A stretch of 64,000 nucleotides of DNA from Hofstenia miamia (taxonomy: Eukaryota > Xenacoelomorpha > Acoela). Positions 24,210 through 36,008 of this stretch are shown here, piece by piece. A program made the position numbers and the translations under genes. Position 1 is the first letter of the stretch; every line of letters starts with the position of its first letter. The stretch covers positions 1,568,750 to 1,632,749 of the forward strand of contig SCFE01000056.1 of assembly GCA_004352715.1 (NCBI GenBank). The letters run 5' to 3'. The notes below the pieces were generated by a model. It was not told the DNA's origin and did no database searches. It was given only the letters and a program-made list of their open reading frames with translations.

Positions 24210-24429
24210 TGCCTCAAACAAGAAGAGATTTAGCATTTAAATTTTTACTGTTTACATAAGCCATTATATAACTTTTTATGTTGGAATTACTAGAATTTCA
24301 GTGTTTTTCCAGCAGTTTATGAAGCTTCAAGAAAGATTGCTTTATGATGCTGTCAGATTAGAGACATTTTCATGGAAATGAATAGTCCATAGTTGCTGCT
24401 GCAGTTGATAAATTATGTCAAATCTGTCA

Positions 24430-25620
24430 TTTTCTCCAAATGTTCTCTAAGATAAAGGCCAATTTTTACATTTCTTCTTGGTTGAAAAGTAAATTTCAAA
24501 GTATGGTAATTCTTCTATGGCCCTCAACAATACTGCATTCTTGTTGTTCCAAGTCTGCAATAAGATCAGTAAGCATTTTAAAGTATTTAGAAATTGTAGC
24601 AAGTGCTATTGGTACTTCAGGTGCTGAAGCCACAGCCATGGCTTTTATTACAAATATGCCAGTTCCTGTGAAACTATCTACTGTTTCTTTAACAGAAATA
24701 AAGTTTTTCACATACCATAAGGAACTTGATGCTCACATTCCCCATCATGTGACAACAGAATCCAGGGGTGGGCCAACTTCAAAAGAAGTTAAGCAATCTT
24801 TATTCTTCACAATTGCTGCCTTTATTGATCATATAAGATCATTCACCTCTAGGTACAGTGCCTTCACCCACATATAAATGTTTTGATATAAATTGCACAT
24901 GCAGGTAGCATAGATCAGTTTTGGGTAGGTTTTTATACATAAATCCACAGAAGTGATCATATAGACTTCTGAATTGGTGATAATCAAACAAAAATTATTC
25001 TGTTCATTGTTAAATTTTCCCATAATATTGTCAACAAGCTTGAAATAATCTATTCAATAACCTTCCTAAGGAACACATGTGTGAATTTCTTCAAGCCAAT
25101 TTGCATTTCATCTACCATTGCAAAAATTTTTTCCTCTGAAAGTTTGTTTTTAATTTTCTTCAGTCACTCTTCTAAAATTTCTTTCACTAGCCATTGCACA
25201 GTTCTTTTGCTTGGTACATTTGAATGTAGATTTTCATTTTTTTAATGAATATCAAGAGTATATTTGCCTCCAGACATATGGTAATAAAATCTGAATGAAA
25301 TTTGTCTGTAATTTGAATCACTGATTGAGTAATGTTCACTGATTCTTGTAGTTTTTTCTAATGAATTGCATGTTTTCTGTGGCTTTCTGTATTAAATTTT
25401 TTGCAGCTGACTTCCAAAATGCAAAGTTTACAAATTAAGAAATTTCTGACCACTCAAAGGTAATTGGGGTGAAGATTTCAGGCATTTGTTGCTTTCTCAT
25501 GCTGAGTCAAGGCATCTTTCAGCATTTCACCTGAATTTTGACTAATCAATTTATCAAATTAGACCTAATGTAGCAAATTTGAAGGAGCAGTAAAGATAAA
25601 GTTAGTTTCATTACACTCAG
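24430..25620 (-). pseudogene. hAT-superfamily transposase relic
   Basis: In minus-strand order: a BED-type zinc-finger remnant near 25380-25450 (FLICKLC, then H-x-x-x-H spacing with SHRKHAIH), a segment at about 24830-24960 reading YPKLIYATCMCNLYQNI and EVNDLI-SIKAAI, then WGM-ASSSLWYVKNF followed by VKETVDSF at about 24690-24760. These match the consecutive blocks TC-x-AH-x-L-x-x-V, VN-x-LI-x-x-VK, TRWGTWL-x-A-x-YY and ENF-x-x-VK-x-VV-x-SF of hAT transposases with a DUF659-like core. Many stops are present. It appears to interrupt repeat copy B. Confidence 0.68.
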
Positions 25621-25664
25621 AACTGAGCCAAGGAAGTTTAGGCAGTGCTTTGCAGTTGTAAGTA

Positions 25665-25800
25665 AGAATGAGATTGCATTCAAAAATACAAATTCATGAT
25701 GCATTCTCTATGTCCTCTGCTCTCACAGCAGCCATCTTCATGAAAAATGTTGCCATGGAACACAAGAGATGTAAACCTAATTAGATTAGTTTTTGAGTAG
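25665..25800. repeat. Continuation of dispersed repeat copy B
   Basis: ATGAGATTGC, CTCACAGCAGCCATCTT and CATGGAACACAAGAGATG match 18655-18790 in order. In copy A these follow directly after the block represented at 23560-24209, so about 1.4 kb, including the hAT relic, was inserted here. Confidence 0.5.
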
Positions 25801-26780
25801 CATGGGTAAGCACATAGAGGAATTTTGAAAACCAATTCAGAAAAGCAATAAAAAGATCCGTAATATTTTTAGAATGAATTTTTGAATTCTACATTTTTAG
25901 CTGCATTATTTTATTTTTGCTTTTACAAAAATGACATATTCATAGTGACATCTAGTGAAGAAAACTATGAATTTCAACAAGATTTTCTGTAGAAAAACTT
26001 AGTATGGCTGGACATGATAGAAGAAAACTTAAAGGTTTGTGATGTGAAACAATCAAACTGCTATGTCTTGAGATGATCAACATAATCCAAACTTAATCAT
26101 TGAAAAATAGGTAATTGCATAAACTATTTTCTTTCACAATTATCTGTTAATTTCATCTTCTCTCTATAACACATTCAAACTTGTCTACCCAGATCATACC
26201 ATGCTACCAGAAAGAAGCTGAAACCTCTAATGTTGATTGAGCAATGATACAATTAGTGCCCTTAAGCAGCTTCAAGCTCTATGTTGAGCTCCATAATATC
26301 TCTTTAGAATGTATTAATGAATTGAAAAAGAATGGTAATTCATGAATCTCTTGAATACAACATATCTACAGAACATGAAGTAGTTTTAGAACTTTCTAAT
26401 TGAAAAGAAAGCAAAAATTAATTGGGACTCCCCAGAACCAGCTGAGCTGATTAAGAGAGCAAATAAACTGGTGCACAGGAAGTGACCATATCTTTTATCA
26501 GTGTATCCAAATTATAAGGGGATATGTTGTATCACCTATAAAATTTCACTTAAAGTGATTAATTATTGTAAGATGCAATAATATTTATCTTATTACATTT
26601 TATTTATAATTTTGAAATTCACTTGAACCAAACATTTTGATATAAGCACATTCACAAAGTGTAACTAGTTCATGTCCTACTTGAATTTAAAAGGGACACT
26701 AATAAATTTATGAACATGCAATGTAATCTTTGGATGCAGTTATTAAGGAATGTCCTCTTTGTGCTAAATGCATCTTTTTC
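25801..26780. other. No feature recognised
   Basis: AT-rich, CpG-poor sequence with no supported gene or structured repeat. Confidence 0.4.
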
Positions 26781-26781
26781 T

Positions 26782-27640
26782 TTATTGGAGAGAAAGAATT
26801 ATTCTTTGTAATGTCCATTTCCCATAGTTTACTTGTGCATCCCATTTGAAATGTGGCATCAGGGCTTTTCCTAAAAAATAATTCATGTTATTTTGCATCT
26901 GATTAGAATGGGATGAAAAAATGTAATAAGGAGTTTGATTAAATTTTATTTCAAATTCTTTCTGCATTTGATCAATTATTTTTTGATAGTCTTTATTTAT
27001 CTGAATAAAGGTTGAATGTTTTTGGCCTGTTTTTCCCTTGTTTCTTATAAATAGACTGTTATTGGCCTTCATTTCATTATATTCTTCCATTTTTTAAGCT
27101 GAATTTAACATTTTCATAAGTCTTAACATAATTGATGAATTTAGGCAAACTTGAGAGGTACTTCATCAATGTTAATGCAAACAAATTGTATTTTTGATTT
27201 GTTGTTTAAATGAATTTATGCAATATATTGCCATTTAACAATTGATTAGATTCCCACATTAAGTTAGTGAGAATCAACTTAAAGGTATTGTTGAGAATAC
27301 ATTTGATTGATGGTTGAGTATTCTCAGATGCTGCAAGTTGAGATGACAAGTAATCAAAAAAATTTAGTACAATTTTCTCTGAGAGTTTATCTGTTTTTTC
27401 TGGGTGAATACTATCAATGATAATGCCTGGTAATAACTTCCTACCAGACAGATCCTTAACTTTAGTAAGAGTTGACCTGACACAATTGCAAGTTTTCTTT
27501 CCACATGAAACATTGCAAAACCAAGCAAAACAAGAATTACACTCAAAGGACTTTTTTGCATGTTTTGTCCTATAAAAGTTGAGAGTGATATGATATTGAT
27601 CATTACTTAAGTTGGAATTAGAACGGAGTAAGTGATCTGA
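26782..27640 (-). pseudogene. Unrecognised minus-strand coding relic with Cys cluster
   Basis: Two minus-strand stretches look coding. At about 27450-27600, a frame different from the longest ATG-initiated one reads ECNSCFAWFCNVSCGKK followed by TCNC, a dense Cys cluster (C-x2-C-x4-C-x3-C), then RSTLTKVKDLSGRKLLPG. At 26782-27090 a 102-residue basic frame follows. No family is recognised. Given the setting, an ORF of a mobile element is the most likely origin. Confidence 0.3.
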
Positions 27641-28309
27641 TATTTTCTTAAACTGGTTTGAGCAGTATATTCAATCTTGAGAGTACTTGTGTTGGTTAAC
27701 ATGATTTTATTGCTTACAGCATTTTTGGTTACTGCAGCTGATTACTCTGAAGAGGAAACAATCTTTTCAGATATACATAGGTTATCTAAATTTATTTGAG
27801 ACAGATATTCATCATTGTCAGAATCAAATTTGTAATCTGTCATGTCTAAAAGCACAAACAATTTAAGCACAAAATTTAATTAATCTGATACATCTCTTAA
27901 ATATAATGAAGGATATGAAAAGCAACTGCTTTTCACGGTTTGTGCAATGTAAATAGATAGCTTTTAATCTTTTCAAGTAGGTACACAAATGTTGTTACCA
28001 GAAAAGGCAGGGAAATTAATTTATGAAGCTATTAGTTCAATAAAATTCAAATAATATAATGTAAATAAATAAATTGAATTACACCTGAACAATATGTATG
28101 AAAAATTACAAATGACCAATATCTATATTTGCCCTAAAAGAAATTTTTGTTTTGGCAATAAAAATAATTTTGAAAGGTTTTTCCTTGCATAACTGTTACT
28201 TTGTATTACATAATTTTTGGAGCCACAATTAACATTGGTCATTTGTAACATTGAAAATTTGCTTTCATTGTTCATTTGTAATGAATTCACAATTTTTTAC
28301 TGTGACAAA

Positions 28310-28312
28310 TGA

Positions 28313-28355
<43 letters not shown>

Positions 28356-30146
28356 GCCCTTTGTAATCGCAGTTTCAAATTATATGGGCCCTTTGTAAAA
28401 TTTGCCACATATATGGGCCCTTTGTAACACAGAGGGCACATTGTAACATATTCTATGAAAAAAAATTTCAAAAAATTTTTTTTTCATTTTTTTAAATTTA
28501 CACAATATTTTGCTGGTACAATGAGATATCCAAATCTCATTAAAAATATTTCCATGTTTCCTTAAAGGTTTTAAGTAGCAACACAAAAGCTAGAAATTGA
28601 GTCTACAATCATAGAAAAAAATTATTGCTTTTTTTCAATTTGACTCTATATTAACAGCCTGATACCCTTAAATAAAGAGTGATCTGGGCATATTATACCT
28701 AATGTTGAGCAATGATAAATGAGAAGTTAGTTGTGTGAAAATTTAAGTAAACAAATCAGATTCTTTTCAAAAATTACTTGATTATTGTCTGAGTATCAAA
28801 ATTATTTATGTAGCTAAAGTCGTAATATGTGGATTAATTAATCAGTATAGAGCAATCTAAAGCAGTGTTTCACAGGCCAGCAGATTTTGACAGCTCCAAG
28901 TTGACCTTTCACAGGCCAGCAGGTTTTGACGGCTCCAAGTCAACCGGATGGTCTGCAAACTTCTGACCAACAGGTTGGCCTGTTTTCATGTATTTTATGG
29001 AGGGTAGATGCCACTACGTGTTAAATTTATTTCCGTACTACAACTGACTTTCCTATGCATTTTCCACAGTATCACATGCACCTAGTAAGAGGCATTCCTT
29101 CTTCACTGGATTCACTTTCACGTTAAGGTTACTTACAGTGGCTACATTCATTACAGTATTTACCTTTATATAAAAGGTTAATATGTAATTAAGAGAAACC
29201 ACTCAATTCTTTATTAATTATGGCTGGNNNNNNNNNNNNNNNNNNNNNNNNNNNNNNNNNNNNNNNNNNNNNNNNNNNNNNNNNNNNNNNNNNNNNNNNN
29301 NNNNNNNNNNNNNNNNNNNNNNNNNNNNNNNNNNNNNNNNNNNNNNNNNNNNNNNNNNNNNNNNNNNNNNNNNNNNNNNNNNNNNNNNNNNNNNNNNNNN
29401 NNNNNNNNNNNNNNNNNNNNNNNNNNNNNNNNNNNNNNNNNNNNNNNNNNNNNNNNNNNNNNNNNNNNNNNNNNNNNNNNNNNNNNNNNNNNNNNNNNNN
29501 NNNNNNNNNNNNNNNNNNNNNNNNNNNNNNNNNNNNNNNNNNNNNNNNNNNNNNNNNNNNNNNNNNNNNNNNNNNNNNNNNNNNNNNNNNNNNNNNNNNN
29601 NNNNNNNNNNNACTTGCAGCTTATTGAAGTTATGTAAATTGAGTTCTTAAAATGTTTAGTTCAAATGCAGCACAAATTAGAGGTATTTGAAGCTCAAAAT
29701 CGCAGTTTAATGGCAATTAATTTAGTAGAAATTAAGGATTGGGATTCTGTGGGAAAACTTGACAGTGAATCCCTGAAATAAACAATTTTTAACTTAAAAA
29801 CAATAAAAAAACAAATAAATGTTGTTTGGCCATATTCCAAAATGAATGCAACAGCATAATTAAGGTTAATCAGTTTAAGTTGTTACAAAGGGCCCATATA
29901 TGTGAAGGTGTTACAAAGGGCCAGATTGGAAAAAAATTCCTGCCAAAATAAAAATTTTTGACAAGTAGCTCAAACAATATTTAATAATGTATTTAAGTAC
30001 ACATTAGTAAAAAAATCTCAAAAAAGCAAAAATGGTTCTATATGAGCAAGGGCTCTTTCTCACAAGGAAAATTGAACCTTTCAGGCCCTTTGTAATTTTT
30101 GTTCAAATTACTATTTTACAGCCGGCCCATATATATATATATATAC
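28310..30146. mobile_element. Putative (TA)n-bounded element with GGGCCCTTTGTAA modules
   Basis: On the left, a (TA)n tract (28317-28352) leads into three tandem modules GGGCCCTTTGTAA at about 28353, 28385 and 28415, then GGGCACATTGTAAC. On the right, inverted modules GTTACAAAGGGCCC (about 29881) and GTTACAAAGGGCC (about 29911) occur, with AGGCCCTTTGTAA near 30083 and GCCGGCCCATATATATAT at 30121-30146. The two sides therefore mirror each other, with TA repeats outermost. The interior includes an N gap (29228-29611) and no recognised frame. A diverged left end recurs at 51490-51570. This is consistent with a non-autonomous element family that carries or targets TA repeats. Confidence 0.5.
28867..28950. 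repeat. 40-bp tandem duplication
   Basis: TTCACAGGCCAGCAG followed by TTTTGAC-GCTCCAAGT occurs twice with about 40-base spacing and a few mismatches. Confidence 0.75.
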
Positions 30147-31221
30147 TTGATTGTGCAAGCCTGTAAAGAAGGGTGTCCCAGAAAATCTCTTTTGGATCAA
30201 TTTCATGTCACCTTTGATCAGATCTGCAAGTTTGTGAATTGCTTCACTACCTTTATTATCCCTAAAGCATGATGTATTCAATGTGGAAAATATTTGAGAC
30301 TCCCCTAGAGTAGCATCCATTAACCACTATACATATAGTACAAATGGTGTTCCCAGCAGTGACTTCTCTGTGTGATTCTAATGTGGCCATTACCTTTAGG
30401 AACTATTGATGCCTTGGTCATTGCTAACTCAAAGAGCTGGTCACTATTTATTCTTTCACTGTGCAACATCAATTGGCTTACAAAAATTAAGTGCTTATGT
30501 GCTACTGTTATGCACACTTGTTGGAAAGGCATAAGTCCATGAACTTAGTACTTGGCTAATCTATTCCAAAGTGAGATGCTACAAAAGACCCTTTTACAGG
30601 TGTTTATGGAAGCCTCAAGCACCTCCTGTTCCCTAGCAGCTTCTGCCCACATCTCACACCATATGTCAGTGTGGGTACCCTAATGCCTTGTAAGAGAAGG
30701 TAAGAGAGTGCTTTGTCAAACCCATCCTGACATGCTACTTGCAAATAATGTAGGATCTTGTCAACAACACCATTGTACCAATGTCTTGCTTCAGAGGGGG
30801 CTCTCCTAGCAGCCTAAGGACTCAAATTCTGATATGAATTCAATATTTTTTCTAGAGACATGAACTCTATCAAAAGTTCTTTCTGATGTCCTTCATAACC
30901 ACATGCACTTGGTCTTTTGGTACAGAGATATTAATACCTAGTGGTGCTAGAACTGTAACTAGACCATCTAGATAGCTCTGCATTTGTTCCTCAGACCTGC
31001 TTAAAAGACAGAAACACATCTTTGTCATATTCCACTCTCAAGCTGAAAGCTTGCACATGCACATTTTCCATGAATGTGTGCTATTGGTGAATCTTGATTA
31101 TCCATTTTGGCAAACTGCTAGACATTGCCAAATTATTTGCCTTAGAATGGAGTAAAACGCCTTCTGAAGATCAATGAAACAAACTAAAACATATTCTTTC
31201 TGTAATTTAGCAGCTACATCA
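30147..31221 (-). pseudogene. LINE-A reverse transcriptase, downstream part
   Basis: Minus-strand reading near 31190-31140 gives KEYVLVCFIDLQKAF, the RT motif with the first catalytic Asp (FIDLKKAFD type; the second Asp position is Tyr here). Fragments down to about 30320 look like the thumb and C-terminus (TYGV near 30650). Stops and frameshifts are present. It continues the LINE at 32113-34037, from which it is separated by an LTR-like insertion. Confidence 0.6.
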
Positions 31222-32112
31222 TGTAGAATCACAGGGTGCATCTAGCAGCTCAAGTGGTACAAAGGTTGCAGAAGATTACCATCCAAGAGCATCCCATACT
31301 CTAACAAAACAATTGAAGATTGGTAATTCACCAACTTCATTGTTGAAAAAAGTAATTCCAAGACAGTTAAAGTAGCGACCACTTCACACAGCATCTCACC
31401 AAAGCCAAGTCAATTGAATCCATCCTTACAAATCCAAGGTGCTAATTTTGTGTCTCAAGTTGTTATTTCTAGCTCAATACAAATAATATATCTCTGGGTT
31501 TATCTTCTCAGCTCATGTAATAAGATAGTAAATAACGTGTAGTTACCACATATTTGAGTATGCCAACAACATAGTATATTTGAGGTGTGTTCTGATTTGT
31601 GCATGTTCAATCAATAGATGTTGTAGTTCCTTTAATCCCTATGCCTATACATAGCCCTAAGCAACCACAATATGGGCTCACATCTGTCAAGGGGCGAGTT
31701 ATTGCCCTAGGCACAGCAGAGTTCTCCCACATTATTGCCAGATCTTACAATTTCATCATTATAAAATTCATACCAGACCTAAAATGGTTAGTAATATTAT
31801 ATAACAGAAAAGCGAATGTTATCCAGTGAGAATGAAATTCATTTGATGTTTTTCTTACAAGTGTATTAACTATTTATACAAAAGTAGGTAAATATTTACT
31901 GTTTTTACAAAAGTTAGTTTCCCTTGCAAATTAACTGAGCAATTACATGTAATTCTAAAGCTCTGAGGGGACAATTATTAAGTTTGAAACTTAGGTTTGA
32001 AATAATCACAAATTAACAAAATTAACAATTCATTAACAAAATAACACTGAATTAATTTGAGAGTGCCTGTAAATAAAAATGAAAATAAAAAGAGGCCCTG
32101 AGTGACTCTACA
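31222..32112. mobile_element. LTR-like insertion in LINE-A, 891 bp
   Basis: The segment begins TGTAGAATCACAGG and ends AGTGACTCTACA, so its termini are imperfect inverted TGTAGARTCAC. On the minus strand the LINE RT reads STVQVTHMLRQ just above it and the FIDLQKAF motif just below, which are adjacent in intact RTs. The piece is therefore an insertion. Its ends resemble the solo LTR at 40549-40739. Flanks (ATCA and ATAG) do not form a clean target duplication. Confidence 0.55.
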
Positions 32113-34037
32113 ATAGGTTTGCCTGAGCATATGAGTGACCTGCACAGTAGACTTGTCTGATCTAAAACTAAATTGAATTTGTTGGAGTATATGTTTATTA
32201 CCCAGCAATTGCTCCAGCCTGCTATATACAATTTTTGCAAAGATTTTTCCACTGACATCCAATAGAAAGACAGTGTGGTAATTGTTAGGGTCAGGCCTAG
32301 AACCCTTTTTATGTAAGAAAATAACTTCTGCATCACACAATTCCCTTCAACATCTTACAGTACTAAAAACTTATGCAAAGTCTTCTGTAAGGAATTCAAT
32401 AAGCACACTGCCCCCCCCCTCTATCTGAAAGCTTTCCCCTGAAACCCATTGTGACCTGGGGCTTTATGTGGTTTTAACAAATCCATTGTCATTTGAACCT
32501 CTGTGCATTTTGATTGGCAGTTCAACCCTAAGACATCAGATGTGGATAGACCCAGCTTATCTAAGAATGGCTTTGTATTTATATCCCTAGCAGACTCTTT
32601 AAACAATTGTAAGAAATGCTTAATAAACTCCATTGGCTTAAGTCTGGCTTTATTGTCAGGCAGCTCAACATGTTTCACTCTGACAATCTTTTTGATACAA
32701 ATCTTGATGCTGCCCAGTTGCCACTATTTCTGGCTTCATCAAAGGTGTCTAATGCTTTTGCAAGGATGATGAGTTTGCACTGCTTAATGTTGTTTTTCAC
32801 TGTCCTTGTCACTCTGAAATAGTTACTTTGGCTGATTAATGTATTTACATGTGTATAAGCTGCATTTGTAGATAAGCCACACCCTGAATTTGGGAGAAGA
32901 TTGTTAAGAAAAAAAGTTTTTTGAGCAATATAAAAATTCCCAAGCACTGAATCAACAAAACATATTTATTTACACTATTCAGATATTTTTTACAACTTTG
33001 AAGAAAATAAACCTGCATTTCCATAATTTATAGCCCATCTTAATACATTAAGTAAAACTAAGAACCTATATAGATCTTGTAAAGGATGCTAATCTAAATT
33101 GCTCTTTATATTTGTATGCATATTATTTCTAAACTAGCAATACATTCTAATAATTTATAAATTAATTGTTTGTCTTTTAATTGTTTGTCTTTTAAACAAG
33201 GATACTAGTTTACTTTAATGTGTATTACAGCAAGATCTTGTACCTTAGTTTACAATATACCTGCAAATTAGGTGTCTTCACAAGATGTTTCTGTAGATAA
33301 GCCACACCCCTGCTTTTGGAGCAATTTTTCATGCAAAAAGGTGCATCTTATATACAGCTAAATATGGTATGTCTTTGCAAATCAAAAACACATGTTTCAC
33401 AAAACACTTGTGATCAACTGCAACCTTAACTTCCTCACATTCATATATGCGGTCTACCATTGGAATTGGAAAATTCTGAGGAAGGGCTTTTAGTGCACTG
33501 TGTAGGCAATAAACTATGTGCTCATATGCTGGTTCCACTTCAGACAAAAGTTACCTAAGACTTCCTTCATAAGCTTCCCTTATGAACAGGAATTGTAGGA
33601 AAGACCACTGAACTTGTATGCCCAAAGGTTATTGACGGTTTTCACCACAGCAATCCTTAAGATGCTTACTGTGCCCCCTGCATTTTTGAAAAAGACAGGA
33701 GATTGATAATCATCATGTTTTGGTCTGAGTCAAGATCTATACATCACGAAGCACTAACATCACTTACATTCTTTAGTGCACACCTGTGCCTGGATGGCTC
33801 CAGCATATCACCCTTTGCTGAATTATAAACTGCTGTGGTAAAATTTGCAATTATTCTTTGAATGGGATTTATGGATTTGTCACCTCTGCAGTTGAGGTCT
33901 ACTACCAATGGGAATTTACTTCTTGATTGGCAGTCAAACATGACCTTGTTGAGATTACTGTAGAACTCTGCTAACTTTTTCTCAGTGGAATTGCATTCAG
34001 TTGGTGCATAGGCAACAATATAGTCACCTACACATGA
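32113..34037 (-). pseudogene. LINE-A: endonuclease C-terminus and RT N-terminal half
   Basis: In minus-strand order: endonuclease core at 33890-34037 (YIVAYAPTE, then VVDLNCRGD in the position of the family's GDFN block), linker frames at 33329-33547, RT fingers at 32421-32678 (DLLKPHKAPG-NGF) and RT segments at 32100-32340 (DAEVIFLHKKGSRPDPNNY, then FSFRSDKSTVQV). These are the standard blocks of an APE-type non-LTR retrotransposon ORF2 (jockey/CR1/RTE assemblage; clade not resolved). The linker is interrupted by a MITE (32839-33367). The endonuclease is cut at 34037 by an LTR element, and its first part lies at 42813-43090. Confidence 0.78.
32839..33367. mobile_element. MITE within LINE-A, TA target site
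   Basis: The left end ATGTATTTACATGTGTATAAG and the complement of the right end, CCATATTTAGCTGTATATAAG, form imperfect inverted repeats of about 30 bases. Both border TA. GTAGATAAGCCACACCC occurs near both ends. The sequence splits the LINE-A linker coding. Confidence 0.5.
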
Positions 34038-35390
34038 TGTAACATCCTCCACCTGGCCTATTTGCACCATGTATTATTGCTAATAACTACCACTCAGTAA
34101 ATTGCGGTTGAGGAGTTACTACATTGATGAATCGCCAAGCTTTTCCTCTCTACTTAACTAGCTAGGTTAATTGAGTACTAATCATCACTATTTAGGTGAC
34201 GAAGCCGTGTGACGTTTCCTCTTTGAATCATCTGTGGGCTACTGCCCAAAGCTGATCTCTACATCACAGTTCCTCTCCTTCATGAACAATTGACTGAATC
34301 CACTGCACCATCTCAGCTCAATGAGGACTAATTATGTGTACCTTACTTTAGCTCAGTGCGTGTACTCATGTCAAGTTGTAACTGACTTAAACTCAAATTT
34401 GTAAAGTGTTTGTNNNNNNNNNNNNNNNNNNNNNNNNNNNNNNNNNNNNNNNNNNNNNNNNNNNNNNNNNNNNNNNNNNNNNNNNNNNNNNNNNNNNNNN
34501 NNNNNNNNNNNNNNNNNNNNNNNNNNNNNNNNNNNNNNNNNNNNNNNNNNNNNNNNNNNNNNNNNNNNNNNNNNNNNNNNNNNNNNNNNNNNNNNNNNNN
34601 NNNNNNNNNNNNNNNNNNNNNNNNNNNNNNNNNNNNNNNNNNNNNNNNNNNNNNNNNNNNNNNNNNNNNNNNNNNNNNNNNNNNNNNNNNNNNNNNNNNN
34701 NNNNNNNNNNNNNNNNNNNNNNNNNNNNNNNNNNNNNNNNNNNNNNNNNNNNNNNNNNNNNNNNNNNNNNNNNNNNCAAGTCTCCTACTATTAAGAATAG
34801 ATGTATATTCCTAGGGTTCAACTATCCAGTCGTTTCAAGCATCTATTATTTCATACATGTATAGAACAATAGTCAGACTAAGCAAGAATCGAAAAACTCC
34901 TAACTGTAACATAAGTGCAGTTTCATGACTGGCACAAGGACCCTTCGAATTGATCCCGTGATGGAATCCAGCCACTACTCGACACAACTTGCTTAGCTGA
35001 ACATTTTATTAAATATCAAACCAGATAAATGAAGAATGAAAAATAAAATAAACTCTGAAGAATTTATTGTTCATCAAATTTCTCTTAAATTCCAAGCTAT
35101 TTATTTAAAAATTGTAAAGTACCTGCTGATTTTGAATTTCAAATAAATCTTCTGCCAATATGGCTGTTCTTATGTAAGCATAATTTTGCTTGTTACAATT
35201 TGTCAAATAGTACTTAATCAGCTACGGTGTTTTTCTCAAAATGCACAATATTGTAACTTGGTTGCATCTTACAAAATAAATAAGATAATTAACTAAATTT
35301 TACAATCATATTTCTGATTATATTTAATCACTGTAATCATTCGACATTAATCTTTTTTTTGCAGCTTATTCCTTTTTGGGTGATGCTACA
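34038..35390 (-). repeat. 3' LTR (contains N gap)
   Basis: The segment 34038-34413 matches 42091-42466 closely, and 34777-35390 matches both 37014-37602 and 42640-42812. Ns fill 34414-34776. Estimated true length is about 1.15 kb. Just before it (minus sense) is the purine tract GAGGAGGG, a plausible polypurine primer. Confidence 0.85.
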
Positions 35391-36008
35391 CGCCCTCCTC
35401 AGCTTGCATTATGGACAGCACTGGCTGCTCCCCATGCATGAGAGTGTCTGCTTTTCTGATTAGTGACTCTGCCTCAGAATCTTTCCATGTTATTGTAGCT
35501 TACTCAGCTTGCTTAGACATTTTCAGTACTGCTTCTTGTTCAGTGGTGACAGTATTCAGATATTTTAGGAATCAAGTCTCTCTGATGTTCTCAGCTATAG
35601 GTGTCATCTCCCCTAATTTGTTCATTTTCCGTGAAAAGATTTCGAAGTATTTTTTGTACAAGTGAATGCCTTTTATTGCTATTAAGAGTGTCATTTGCGA
35701 ATCAGCTTTACATGTGTGAGCTAAGTCTGCTCTCATTTGTGTGTTCAGATAAAAGAAAGTGAAGACCTTTCATAAGCTTTGGGTGTTTGCTACATCTTTA
35801 TAGAAGAAGCTGATGTTATCCAATACTTCTTGCTCTGATATCTCACCAGGATCATTCTTTCTGATGCGCATCATAGTGATGATCTCTACTCTTTTCGTCA
35901 CATCATAGTAACAATACTTTTGTTCCCACATATCAGTCCACACGATGTTCTTAACTCCCGAAAACAACATGACTGCCCGCGGCTGGCGTTTCTCTATTTC
36001 ATCTCTTA
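35391..36008 (-). pseudogene. Gag-like coding relic between two LTRs
   Basis: A minus-strand frame at 35770-35970 (EQKYCYYDVTKRVEI ... EQEVLDNISFFYKDV) continues after a frameshift into a helical segment (KKYFEIFSRKMNKLGEM, then VTTEQEAVLKMSKQAE) that runs to the LTR edge. Composition and position suggest retroelement gag, but I do not recognise a definite domain. It ends in an N gap of exactly 1000. Confidence 0.4.

Noticed and set aside
24755-24785. CAGGGGTGGGCCAAC as a hAT terminal repeat
   Set aside because: It resembles a known hAT end, but lies within continuous transposase-like coding on the minus strand and has no partner or target duplication, so it is probably coincidence.
24440-24877. 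145-residue plus-strand frame
   Set aside because: It is antisense to recognisable hAT transposase blocks and has no features of its own.
28317-28450. Regularly spaced GGGCCCTTTGTAA modules as a CRISPR array
   Set aside because: Only three or four copies, irregular 29-32 base spacing, mirrored copies 1.5 kb away and an animal genome context. Transposon end modules fit better.
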